13,549 nt of DNA from UBA12079 sp964608745 (lineage in GTDB: Bacteria > Patescibacteriota > Minisyncoccia > Phycocordibacterales > UBA12079): assembly GCA_964608745.1 (NCBI GenBank), contig CAZSPC010000018.1:1-13549 (forward strand). Direction: 5' to 3'. Shown here one piece after another: positions 1 through 5,415 of this stretch; positions within the stretch are counted from its first letter, which is position 1; each line of letters begins with the position of its first letter. A model generated the notes under the pieces. It saw only the letters and a list, made by a program, of their open reading frames with translations. It was not told the origin of the DNA and made no database searches. The position numbers were made by a program, and so were the translations under genes.

Positions 1-2
1 TT

Positions 3-18
3 TTTTTTGTACAAAAAA
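3..18. repeat. short T/A palindrome followed by a G run
   Basis: Six T, GTAC, six A form a perfect 16-bp palindrome, followed directly by six G. The rest of the first 80 bases is A/T-rich and I see no gene in it. It may be the tail of an upstream terminator or a contig-edge sequence; the window alone cannot decide. Confidence 0.35.
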
Positions 19-83
19 GGGGGGTTTGTGTGCCAAAAAATTCTATGTATTATTTAATATTAAAAATTTTAAAAAGTCAACCC

Positions 84-112
84 TTTATACTTATTTCGTA
101 CTGATATATACT
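84..112 (+). promoter_or_regulatory. probable promoter of gatC (leaderless or nearly so)
   Basis: TTTATA (84-89, 4/6 to TTGACA), a 17-base spacer, then TATACT (107-112, 5/6 to TATAAT). Only eight bases separate the -10 box from the gatC ATG at 121, so the expected start of transcription is at or within a few bases of the start codon. No Shine-Dalgarno sequence is present. Confidence 0.55.
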
Positions 113-120
113 CTAATCTA

Positions 121-399
121 ATGGAATTAAAAGATATCGAAAAATTATCTGAGCTTTGTCGGATTGAAATGTCAGACGAAGAAAAGCAAAAAATCCTTCA
201 AGAAATGGATTCTATTTTGGGTTTTGTGAATCAAATTCAGGAAGCAAAAATCGATATTACCGAAAGGGATGCGGGAGAAATAAGAAATATAATGCGAGAA
301 GATGGAGAACCGCATGAAAGCGGGATTTATACTGATGACCTTTTGCGTGAAGCTCCTAAAACTCGCGATGGATATATAGAAGTTAAAAAAATATTATAA
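121..399 (+). CDS. gatC: Asp-tRNA(Asn)/Glu-tRNA(Gln) amidotransferase subunit C
   Basis: GatC is the small subunit of the cytoplasmic GatCAB complex, which amidates Glu-tRNA(Gln) and Asp-tRNA(Asn) where GlnRS or AsnRS is missing; it wraps around and stabilises GatA. The 92-residue product has the family's usual length (about 95). The N-terminal helix with LSELCRIEMSDEEKQKIL and the following FVNQI match the conserved GatC start, and the C-terminus has the typical DDLLREAPKTRDGYIEV segment. The first ATG was chosen because it lies just after a -10 box. gatA follows after 125 bases on the same strand; gatB is not in this window. The bases between are occupied by a palindromic repeat, which may have been inserted into a former gatCA operon. 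Confidence 0.93.
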   Translation: MELKDIEKLSELCRIEMSDEEKQKILQEMDSILGFVNQIQEAKIDITERDAGEIRNIMREDGEPHESGIYTDDLLREAPKTRDGYIEVKKIL

Positions 400-401
400 C
401 G

Positions 402-510
402 AGCGTTTAGCGATTAGCGTTTAGGGATGTAGGATATGAATTTTAGCTTTGCTAAAATTCATTTAAGAAAAATCTTTGATTTTTATCTATAACCCTAACC
501 GCTAAACGCT
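402..510. repeat. nested palindromic element between gatC and gatA
   Basis: Three nested inverted repeats fill almost the whole gap. The outer arms are AGCGTTTAGCG (402-412, partly repeated at 415-425) and its complement within 493-510. The first inner hairpin is 436-462, with perfect 12-bp arms (ATGAATTTTAGC) around a TTT loop. The second is 468-484, with arms AAAAATC/GATTTTT around TTT. The two inner hairpins recur in diverged form at 10413-10464, so this is a dispersed element rather than a simple terminator. The second hairpin lacks a long T tract after it, so transcription could continue into gatA. Confidence 0.75.
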
Positions 511-524
511 ACAACCCTATTCTA

Positions 525-2012
525 ATGAAAATTGATCTAAAAACCTTAACCATAAAAAAAGCACACAAGGCCATGAAGAATGGTGATTTTTCTGCACGAG
601 AACTTACTCAAGCTTATCTTGATGTAATCAAAGAAAAAAACGAAAACTTAAATGCTTATTTACATGTTTTTGAAGAAAATGCTTTGAAGCAAGCTGATGA
701 AGCTGATAAAAGATTTAAAGATAGTACAGCTGAGCTAATGACAGGTATTCCGATGGCAATAAAGAATAATATTTGTATTAAAGATGAGCTTACAACCGCG
801 GCTTCAAAAATTTTAGAAAACTATCGAGCAACTTACGATGCAACAGTGATTAAAAAATTAAGAAAAGCTGGAGCTGTGTTTTTGGGCGGTGCTAATTTAG
901 ATGAATTTGCTCATGGTGCTTCAACAGAAAACTCTGCATATGGAGTAACCAAAAATCCACACGATGAAACTAGGGTTCCGGGCGGTTCTTCGGGCGGTTC
1001 TGCTGTGGCTGTGGCAATGGATGGTGCTTTGGTAGCACTCGGTTCAGATACCGGTGGATCAATTAGACAACCTTCTTCTTTTTGTGGAACTGTTGGTCTA
1101 AAAACAACTTACGGAAGGGTATCTCGATATGGTGCGGTTGCAATGGGATCTTCTCTCGATCAAATTGGGCCGATTTCAAAAAATATCGATGATGCAGAAA
1201 TTGTATATGATTGCATAAAAGGAGATGACAAAATGGATAGCACAACTATTCCAGATAGTTTGTTAAAAAAATCAAAAACAAAAGACCCTAATCCTTCGGA
1301 CGGGCAAAATAAAATGACAATTGGTATTCCTCGACACTTTTTAAAAGAAGGTGTTGATGAGGAGGTAATGAAAAATTTTGAAGAATCAATCGAAAAACTA
1401 GAATCTCTTGGCTATGAAGTTAAAGAAATTGAATTACCAAATATAGACTATGCCCTTGCTACTTATTACATTATTATGCCAGCAGAAGTATCAACTAACT
1501 TATCTCGATATGATGGTATGCGATACGGTCTTTTAAAAGAGGGGGATCCTAAACCTGCGGTCGGGCAAGGAAATTTGATTGATGATTATAGAAAAAGTCG
1601 TGGTCAAGGTTTTGGATCAGAGGCAAGGAGAAGAATTATGTTGGGAACTTATGTTTTGTCGGCTGGTTATTATGATGCATATTATAACCGTGCGATGGCT
1701 TTGAGAGAGTTGTTAAAAGATGATTTTAAAAAAGTTTTTGAACAAGTAGATGTCATTCTCACCCCAACTTCTCCAACCCCGGCTTTTAAAATAGGAGAGA
1801 GGGCAGAAGATCCGGTACAAATGTATTTGGCTGATATTTTCACAGTTTCGGCTAATATAACAGGGGTGCCAGCAATTTCTATCCCCTCTGGATTTTCAGA
1901 AGTTGACGGCAAGCAATTACCACTCGGAATTCAATTCATGGCTCCATGGATGGGGGAGAATGTTTTGTTCAAAATAGGCAGAGATTTTGAGGAAGCAGAA
2001 TTAGCTAATTAG
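525..2012 (+). CDS. gatA: Asp-tRNA(Asn)/Glu-tRNA(Gln) amidotransferase subunit A
   Basis: GatA is the glutaminase subunit of GatCAB: it releases ammonia from glutamine, which is channelled to GatB to amidate misacylated tRNA. The 495-residue product has full family length. It carries the amidase signature with all three catalytic residues: Lys80 in GIPMAIK, Ser155 in GGSSGGS and nucleophile Ser179 in GSDTGGSI, essentially the same numbering as in known GatA proteins. A short Lys/Asp/Pro-rich stretch (about residues 245-265, KKSKTKDPNPSDGQNK) looks like a lineage-specific loop insertion. The start ATG fits the family N-terminus (helix with HKAMKNGDFSARELTQAYL). I see no Shine-Dalgarno site. 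It is followed by a strong terminator at 2074. Confidence 0.96.
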   Translation: MKIDLKTLTIKKAHKAMKNGDFSARELTQAYLDVIKEKNENLNAYLHVFEENALKQADEADKRFKDSTAELMTGIPMAIKNNICIKDELTTAASKILENYRATYDATVIKKLRKAGAVFLGGANLDEFAHGASTENSAYGVTKNPHDETRVPGGSSGGSAVAVAMDGALVALGSDTGGSIRQPSSFCGTVGLKTTYGRVSRYGAVAMGSSLDQIGPISKNIDDAEIVYDCIKGDDKMDSTTIPDSLLKKSKTKDPNPSDGQNKMTIGIPRHFLKEGVDEEVMKNFEESIEKLESLGYEVKEIELPNIDYALATYYIIMPAEVSTNLSRYDGMRYGLLKEGDPKPAVGQGNLIDDYRKSRGQGFGSEARRRIMLGTYVLSAGYYDAYYNRAMALRELLKDDFKKVFEQVDVILTPTSPTPAFKIGERAEDPVQMYLADIFTVSANITGVPAISIPSGFSEVDGKQLPLGIQFMAPWMGENVLFKIGRDFEEAELAN

Positions 2013-2073
2013 AAATACGACACGAATCAACGAAAAATGTAGTGGAAATGGAGTTACTCTTTGATTTAAAAAA

Positions 2074-2110
2074 GCCGGTGGTTAAAACCACTGGCAATTT
2101 TTGTTTTTTA
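2074..2110 (+). terminator. rho-independent terminator after gatA
   Basis: Arms GCCGGTGGT (2074-2082) and ACCACTGGC (2087-2095) pair over 9 bp with one G-T pair around a 4-base loop, followed by a T-rich tract (2096-2110). The position 62 bases past the gatA stop fits the end of that transcript. Confidence 0.85.
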
Positions 2111-2134
2111 AATTTTAAATATGACAGGGTTGTA

Positions 2135-2250
2135 TGATTCAAAATTGGATGCATAGCGCGGAGCACAAGTGAAATTTTGCGAGGTGTATCGTGAATACAG
2201 CGAACAAAATTTCACGAAGTGCGACAAAGCTAGGCGCCAATTTTGGATTA
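2135..2250. repeat. large (about 115 nt) imperfect palindrome between convergent genes
   Basis: Successive arms pair from the outside in: TCAAAATTGG with CCAATTTTGGA, TAGC with GCTA, GCAC with GTGC, GTGAAATTTTG (2169-2179) with CAAAATTTCAC (2204-2214), and TGTAT with ATACA at the tip. The whole can form a single long hairpin or cruciform. It ends exactly in the stop codon of the minus-strand gene that ends at 2248. It lies downstream of both neighbours, the usual site for extragenic palindromic repeats. Confidence 0.75.
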
Positions 2251-2808
2251 TATAAAGTTGAATTCTTCAAACACCTGTCTATACAGCTCAATAATTCTTT
2301 TAGCCTCTCTCTTCGATAAAATATAATCAGAACCTTCGTGAGCAATAGTGTTTCTTACCTTGTGTGCTTCCCATGCCTTATCAATTGTTAGAAAATCACT
2401 TTTCTCCACACTCCTTAATCGCTCTCCAAGATTTTCTCCTTGATAACCCATTTTTACAGTCATTTCATCAAGAATTATATCTGCTTCTAAAATAGCTGTT
2501 CGCCATTCTGATTGAGATTCCGTATCTAGATGTTCAACAACTCGAAGCCATCTTTCATTTTGAGTTTCTCCATTTTCCGATTCTGTTTTCAAAACAGTTC
2601 CAAAAATGACCTCATCCATTTTTTCCACCTCTTTTATTTTTAAATAATAGTAAACACAAGCAATTGCTAGAAGCATACTTAGCACGAAAGAGATAAGAGT
2701 AATTAAAGGCCAGTATTCTCCCATGCTCAATTCAAAACTGCCAGTAAAAAACTGGTAAATTTTGTAAAAAATATATTGGAGATTGATGAAGTCAACATTT
2801 GTTTCCAT
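2248..2808 (-). CDS. membrane-anchored protein with HEPN-like C-terminal domain
   Basis: The 186-residue product has one clear membrane helix (about residues 34-57, rich in Leu, Ile, Ala and Val), a charged linker, and a mainly helical cytoplasmic part. Near the C-terminus the segment AHKVRNTIAHEG (about 149-159) contains R-N-T-I-A-H, that is R-x4-H, the hallmark of HEPN domains, many of which are RNases in toxin-antitoxin, abortive-infection and CRISPR systems. The motif is seen; nuclease activity is inferred. No antitoxin-like partner (for example MNT) is adjacent, so a toxin-antitoxin role is not supported here. The start ATG lies 7 bases after a TATACT box and has no Shine-Dalgarno site. 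The gene converges on gatA, and its stop lies in the big palindrome. Conserved proteins of unknown function with this layout are, to my knowledge, common in Parcubacteria. Confidence 0.7.
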   Translation of the reverse strand: METNVDFINLQYIFYKIYQFFTGSFELSMGEYWPLITLISFVLSMLLAIACVYYYLKIKEVEKMDEVIFGTVLKTESENGETQNERWLRVVEHLDTESQSEWRTAILEADIILDEMTVKMGYQGENLGERLRSVEKSDFLTIDKAWEAHKVRNTIAHEGSDYILSKREAKRIIELYRQVFEEFNFI

Positions 2809-2815
2809 ACCTATA

Positions 2816-2844
2816 AGTATAAAGGATTAAAGGATAAGTATTAA
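2816..2844 (-). promoter_or_regulatory. probable leaderless promoter of the HEPN-like gene
   Basis: Read on the minus strand: TTAATA (2844-2839, 4/6 to TTGACA), a 17-base spacer, TATACT (2821-2816), then 7 bases to the ATG at 2808. Transcription would begin at or next to the start codon. Confidence 0.5.
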
Positions 2845-2953
2845 GTACTTTGTGTTGAAAAAATCTTGTGTTTTTTTGGGCTTTATTGTAGTATATACAA
2901 CACTGTAAAATACTCGTAACGAAGATAGTTTCGTAACTCAGAGTAATAAAATT

Positions 2954-3024
2954 AGCGGGATGGAGGAGTAGTACCTCGTGAGGCTCATAACCTCAAGGCG
3001 TCTGTGCAATTCAGGCTCCCGCTA
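2954..3024 (+). tRNA. tRNA-Met(CAT), initiator-like and atypical
   Basis: A full cloverleaf can be drawn: acceptor AGCGGGA/TCCCGCT (7 bp), D stem GAGG/CCTC, anticodon stem TGAGG/CCTCA with loop CTCATAA (anticodon CAT at 2986-2988), a 4-base variable loop, T stem GTCTG/CAGGC, and discriminator A at 3024. The A11-U24 pair in the D stem and the anticodon loop match bacterial initiator tRNA. Odd points: only two of the three G-C pairs typical of initiators in the anticodon stem, a paired A1-U72, a short 7-base D loop without GG, and T loop TGCAATT instead of TTCAANT. The 3' CCA is not encoded. A possible promoter (TTATTG-N17-TAAAAT, 2883-2911) lies upstream. It could be a working initiator or a decaying copy. 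Confidence 0.7.
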
Positions 3025-3029
3025 CAAAC

Positions 3030-3105
3030 AATTTCAGAGCAAAGCCTTGCCTCTGCCCGAAGCGTAGTGAAGGGTGCGGCGAGGCTTTTAGCTTGAAATT
3101 TTTTT
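3030..3105 (+). terminator. long hairpin with T tract after tRNA-Met, repeat-like
   Basis: AATTTCA and GCCTTGCC on the left (3030-3051) pair with GGCGAGGC and TTGAAATT on the right (3079-3100), with some bulges; the apex contains CCCGAAGCGTAGTGAAGGG. Seven T follow (3099-3105). It should work as the terminator of the preceding tRNA, but its length and high-G+C core also look like a repetitive palindromic element. Four degenerate 7-base CTATAAA-like units follow (3106-3134). Confidence 0.65.
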
Positions 3106-3120
3106 CTATAAACTATAAAC

Positions 3121-3126
3121 TATAAT
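3121..3126 (+). promoter_or_regulatory. -10 box upstream of second tRNA-Met
   Basis: A perfect TATAAT is followed 18 bases later by the tRNA, giving a 5' leader of about 12 bases. No good -35 box is seen at 16-18 bases; TTGAAA at 3093-3098 is 22 bases away. Confidence 0.4.
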
Positions 3127-3144
3127 CTACAAACTTTCAAATAC

Positions 3145-3218
3145 GTCGATGTAGCTTAGTTGGTTAAAGCGGGCGTCTCATACGCGCCAGATCGGAGGTT
3201 CGAATCCTCCCATCGACA
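3145..3218 (+). tRNA. tRNA-Met(CAT), elongator-type
   Basis: Acceptor GTCGATG/CATCGAC, D arm GCTT...AAGC with a GG-containing loop, anticodon stem GGCGT/GCGCC with loop CTCATAC (anticodon CAT at 3179-3181), variable loop AGATC, T arm GGAGG-TTCGAAT-CCTCC, and discriminator A. All canonical positions are present, and CCA is not encoded. A CAT anticodon can also belong to tRNA-Ile2, which is read as Ile after lysidine modification; I favour elongator Met but cannot exclude Ile2. Confidence 0.88.
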
Positions 3219-3423
3219 CAAAAATAACGAAACAAATAAGTTAGTATTTGTGGAGTATGTTTTTGTAGTCAATGGGAGGATTCGAAACGAAGCGAGTATG
3301 GAGGAGGGCGATAGCCCGACGAACACGAGCGAAGCGGGACAGCGAGTTCTTGATGAAGACGAGCCTGACAGGGCGAAGTCTGAATTTAGAACTGGAAGTC
3401 GAATCCTCCCATCGACACAAAAA
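3200..3423 (+). repeat. tRNA-Met 3'-end duplication with inverted internal copy
   Basis: The last part of the tRNA plus its first flanking bases (3200-3224, beginning TCGAATCCTCCCATCGACAC) is repeated exactly over 25 nt at 3399-3423. An inverted 14-nt copy (ATGGGAGGATTCGA) lies between, at 3272-3285. The spacer (3225-3398) has no gene. Its first third is A/T-rich; the rest is G/C-richer and contains a GGGC-GATA-GCCC hairpin and several GAAGCG/GAGCGAAGCG-like words. The layout resembles an integration scar at a tRNA 3' end or a small repetitive element carrying tRNA-derived ends. No integrase is nearby. Confidence 0.75.
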
Positions 3424-3461
3424 AAGTATCGCACAAGTATCATACCTGTACGATACTTTTT
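3421..3461 (+). terminator. hairpin terminator after the tRNA-Met repeat
   Basis: AAAAAGTATCG (3421-3431) and CGATACTTTTT (3451-3461) form an 11-bp perfect stem around a 19-base loop, with further T-rich sequence (TATGTTTTTT) after it. Because the stem is symmetrical it could act on both strands. Confidence 0.65.
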
Positions 3462-3582
3462 ATGTTTTTTATAGAAAACTCTTTAATTTTGTCGAAAATT
3501 ATGTATAATAATCTAAGCAATAACTTGTTTTTACAAAGAAAAAAAATAAGGTTTGATGATTATATAGAAAATAAATAATTTT

Positions 3583-3657
3583 GCGGGCGTAGCTTAGCTG
3601 GTTCAAAGCGCCTCCCTGTCACGGAGGAGATCGAGGGTTCAAATCCCTTCGCTCGCG
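3583..3657 (+). tRNA. tRNA-Asp(GTC)
   Basis: Acceptor GCGGGCG/CGCTCGC (one G-T pair), D arm GCTT...AAGC with the loop containing GG, anticodon stem CCTCC/GGAGG with loop CTGTCAC (anticodon GTC), variable loop AGATC, T arm GAGGG-TTCAAAT-CCCTT, and discriminator G as expected for Asp. CCA is not encoded. TATAAT at 3504-3509 (with TTTAAT 16 bases upstream) may be its promoter, although it lies about 70 bases away. Confidence 0.93.
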
Positions 3658-3660
3658 CAT

Positions 3661-3705
3661 AAAATAGTTAAATCCCAGTCTGTAAGACTGGGGTTTTACT
3701 ATTTT
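3661..3705 (+). terminator. terminator after tRNA-Asp
   Basis: The core stem CCCAGTC/GACTGGG (3674-3680 and 3686-3692) has a 5-base loop and is extended outward by AAAATAGT/ACTATTTT with few mismatches. It starts three bases after the tRNA. Confidence 0.75.
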
Positions 3706-3748
3706 ACCGTGGGGAGGCATTTGAAAAGAGCAAAGTATGTTTTTGTGT

Positions 3749-3754
3749 TAACAT
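3749..3754 (+). promoter_or_regulatory. possible -10 box of the GNAT gene (leaderless)
   Basis: TAACAT (4/6) ends 7 bases before the ATG at 3762; an overlapping CATAAT (3752-3757, 5/6) ends 4 bases before it. No Shine-Dalgarno site is seen. The spacing is the same as at other genes in this window. Confidence 0.35.
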
Positions 3755-3761
3755 AATAAAT

Positions 3762-4214
3762 ATGAAATATAATCTAAGAAAAGCAAAAGATAAAGATCAA
3801 AAATTTTTATTTAAAGTCTCTTCTCTGGCAATGGAGTCTGTAAGTACAATAACGAATCCAAAAAAAAGTTTAAACTTAGATAATGATATCGAGTTTAAAA
3901 AGTATAAAAAGAAATTTAATATAAATCAGATTAAGATTATTCAATGTGAAGGAAAAGACATCGGAAGATTAAGGGTTGTAAGGAGTAAAGAATTTATTTA
4001 TATAGGAGGGTTGCAAATATTACCAAAATTCCAAGGTAGAGGAATAGGGAAAGCTGTTATGGGTGACTTAATAATAGAATCAAAACAAATAAAGGTACCA
4101 ATTAAATTAGAAGTTCATCATGTAAACAACAAAGCAATATCTTTTTATACTAAAATGGGTTTTCAGGTAATTGATGAAAATAAAAAACAAAAAATAATGG
4201 TTTATAAACCTTAA
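3762..4214 (+). CDS. GNAT family N-acetyltransferase
   Basis: The 150-residue product is a single GNAT domain, the usual length for the family. The acetyl-CoA pyrophosphate-binding motif A is clear: LQILPKFQGRGIGKAVM with QGRGIG at about residues 91-96. Strand beta5 (KLEVHHVNNKAISFYTKMGF, about 119-138) and the closing IMVYKP strand are also typical. It transfers an acetyl group from acetyl-CoA to an amine, but the substrate cannot be told from sequence. The gene stands alone between tRNA-Asp (with terminator) and tRNA-Thr, so context gives no clue. It is very A/T-rich, more so than gatA. The first ATG was chosen; the N-terminus MKYNLRKAKDKD fits the expected beta1 strand. Confidence 0.88.
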   Translation: MKYNLRKAKDKDQKFLFKVSSLAMESVSTITNPKKSLNLDNDIEFKKYKKKFNINQIKIIQCEGKDIGRLRVVRSKEFIYIGGLQILPKFQGRGIGKAVMGDLIIESKQIKVPIKLEVHHVNNKAISFYTKMGFQVIDENKKQKIMVYKP

Positions 4215-4247
4215 ACCAAAGCTTATAATTTTAGTTTTATTATATTT

Positions 4248-4256
4248 TGATATAAT
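4248..4256 (+). promoter_or_regulatory. extended -10 promoter of tRNA-Thr
   Basis: TGA followed by a perfect TATAAT (4251-4256) forms an extended -10 element. The tRNA begins 14 bases later, giving a leader of about 7 bases. No clear -35 box is needed or seen. Confidence 0.65.
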
Positions 4257-4270
4257 GTATATCTTAGCTA

Positions 4271-4343
4271 GCCGTTGTAGCTCAGTCGGTAGAGCACTCG
4301 AATGGTAATCGAGAGGTCAGCAGTTCAATTCTGCTCAACGGCT
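4271..4343 (+). tRNA. tRNA-Thr(GGT)
   Basis: Acceptor GCCGTTG/CAACGGC, D arm GCTC-AGTCGGTA-GAGC, anticodon stem CTCGA/TCGAG with loop ATGGTAA (anticodon GGT), variable loop AGGTC, T arm AGCAG-TTCAATT-CTGCT, and discriminator T. All parts are canonical. CCA is not encoded: only one base, C4344, separates the mature 3' end from the ATG of the next gene. Confidence 0.94.
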
Positions 4344-4344
4344 C

Positions 4345-4785
4345 ATGGTAGACATCAAAAAAAGAATATCAGAAGTTTTTAAAAAAGGTTATCTAATGAG
4401 TCTTGGAACAGTGGATGACAAAGGTGTTTGGGTTGCTGACGTTATTTATATACACGATAGTGATTTTAATATATATTGGATGTCAAAAACTTTTGTTAGG
4501 CATTCAAAAGCGATTGATGAAGAAAATAATAAAGTAGCTGGTACAATTACAGTCAATGACAAAAAAGATGAGCTAGCTTTACAACTTGAAGGGAGAGCTG
4601 AAAAAATTGAAGGAGCAAGACTTAGTTTGGCCTCAAAGATTTTGAAAAAAAGAGGTCTTGAAGTATTAAGACATCCAAAAGAGGTACTCAAAAAAGATTA
4701 TTCTTGGTATAAACTTACCCCAACAAAAATTTGTCTTATTGATGAAGAAAATTTTGGTAGAGAAAGAAAAGAGATGGACTTATAA
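4345..4785 (+). CDS. pyridoxamine 5'-phosphate oxidase-like (split-barrel flavin) protein
   Basis: The 146-residue product has the fold pattern of PNPOx-like split-barrel proteins: an N-terminal helix (IKKRISEVFKKGYLMSLGTV, 4-23), alternating strands (VWVADVIYIHD, FNIYWMSK), the RHSKAIDEENNKVAGTI segment, and the barrel strand ALQLEGRAEKIEG. Such proteins bind FMN, F420 or haem; this one could be an oxidoreductase of unknown substrate. It is not the biosynthetic PdxH, which is longer with a distinct C-terminus. The ATG begins 1 base after tRNA-Thr, and the conserved helix needs this start; a second ATG at 4396 would remove it. It is probably co-transcribed with the tRNA, so tRNA 3' processing would leave a leaderless message. 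The HD-domain gene follows after 27 bases. Confidence 0.78.
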   Translation: MVDIKKRISEVFKKGYLMSLGTVDDKGVWVADVIYIHDSDFNIYWMSKTFVRHSKAIDEENNKVAGTITVNDKKDELALQLEGRAEKIEGARLSLASKILKKRGLEVLRHPKEVLKKDYSWYKLTPTKICLIDEENFGRERKEMDL

Positions 4786-4812
4786 GATAAAATAGTATTA
4801 AATTAAACTGAT

Positions 4813-5409
4813 ATGTCCAAAAAATACGACCTAGAAAAAATAACAGACTTTCTTTATGAAGCAGGAATGCTGGCCAATACTCCTCGTAGTGGTTTCTTTT
4901 TCTTGGGTAGTGGGAAACAAAGTGTGGCTGAGCATATTAATCGAGTTTGTTATATTGGGTTTACTTTGGCTATGATGACGGATGATGTTAATACTGCAAA
5001 AGTTTTAGAAATGTGCCTTTTCCACGATATTACAGAGACGAGGATTTCTGATCCAAACTATGTTCACCAAAAATATCTAGAACGAAAAGAGCAAAAAGCC
5101 ATTGATGATTTAGCTGAGGAGTTTCCTTTTGGTGGAAAAGTTAAACAAATTTTGAAAGAATATGAAGAAAGAGAAACCAAAGAATCTAAGTTAGCTAAAG
5201 ATGCTGATAATCTTGAATGGATTCTTTCTCTTAAAGAGCAGGTGGATGTGGGGAATGAGAGGGCAAAAGAATGGATTATTCCCGCAACCAAAAGATTGAT
5301 GACAGACGAGGCAAAACAATTAGTTGAAGTTATAACCAAAACAGACTCTGACCGCTGGTGGTTTGAAGAAAAGGATAGTCAGTGGTGGGTTAATCGTAAT
5401 AAAGAGTAA
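4813..5409 (+). CDS. HD-domain phosphohydrolase (YfbR/HD_3-like)
   Basis: The 198-residue protein has the metal-binding HD residues in order: His41 in QSVAEH, His71-Asp72 in LFHDITE, and a late Asp in AKDADNLEW (Asp130 or Asp132). The spacing and the surrounding words match the 5'-deoxynucleotidase YfbR/HD_3 group, which dephosphorylates deoxynucleoside monophosphates. Substrate assignment is by family only. The protein is full-length, with a Trp-rich end (DRWWFEEKDSQWWVNRNK). It lies between the PNPOx-like gene and rsmI with short gaps (27 and 6 bases) and is probably in one transcript with them, starting at tRNA-Thr. No Shine-Dalgarno site is seen before the ATG. Confidence 0.85.
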   Translation: MSKKYDLEKITDFLYEAGMLANTPRSGFFFLGSGKQSVAEHINRVCYIGFTLAMMTDDVNTAKVLEMCLFHDITETRISDPNYVHQKYLERKEQKAIDDLAEEFPFGGKVKQILKEYEERETKESKLAKDADNLEWILSLKEQVDVGNERAKEWIIPATKRLMTDEAKQLVEVITKTDSDRWWFEEKDSQWWVNRNKE

Positions 5410-5415
5410 ATTTTG

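Noticed and set aside
2880..2953. Short inverted and direct repeats (GTATATAC, CGTAAC, ACGAA/TTCGT) before the first tRNA-Met, considered as an operator or T-box
   Set aside because: They are too short and lack T-box or other riboswitch motifs; no downstream aminoacyl or amino-acid gene is controlled.
3226..3398. A miniature transposon with its own ends
   Set aside because: Although tRNA-derived sequences lie at both sides, no clear terminal inverted repeats plus target duplication could be defined; it is reported only as a tRNA-end duplication.
3156..3474. Open reading frames on both strands across tRNA-Met and its repeat
   Set aside because: They translate the tRNA and the duplicated tRNA end; the minus-strand peptide has the RWEDSNLRSGAYETP-type sequence known as a common spurious product of tRNA genes.
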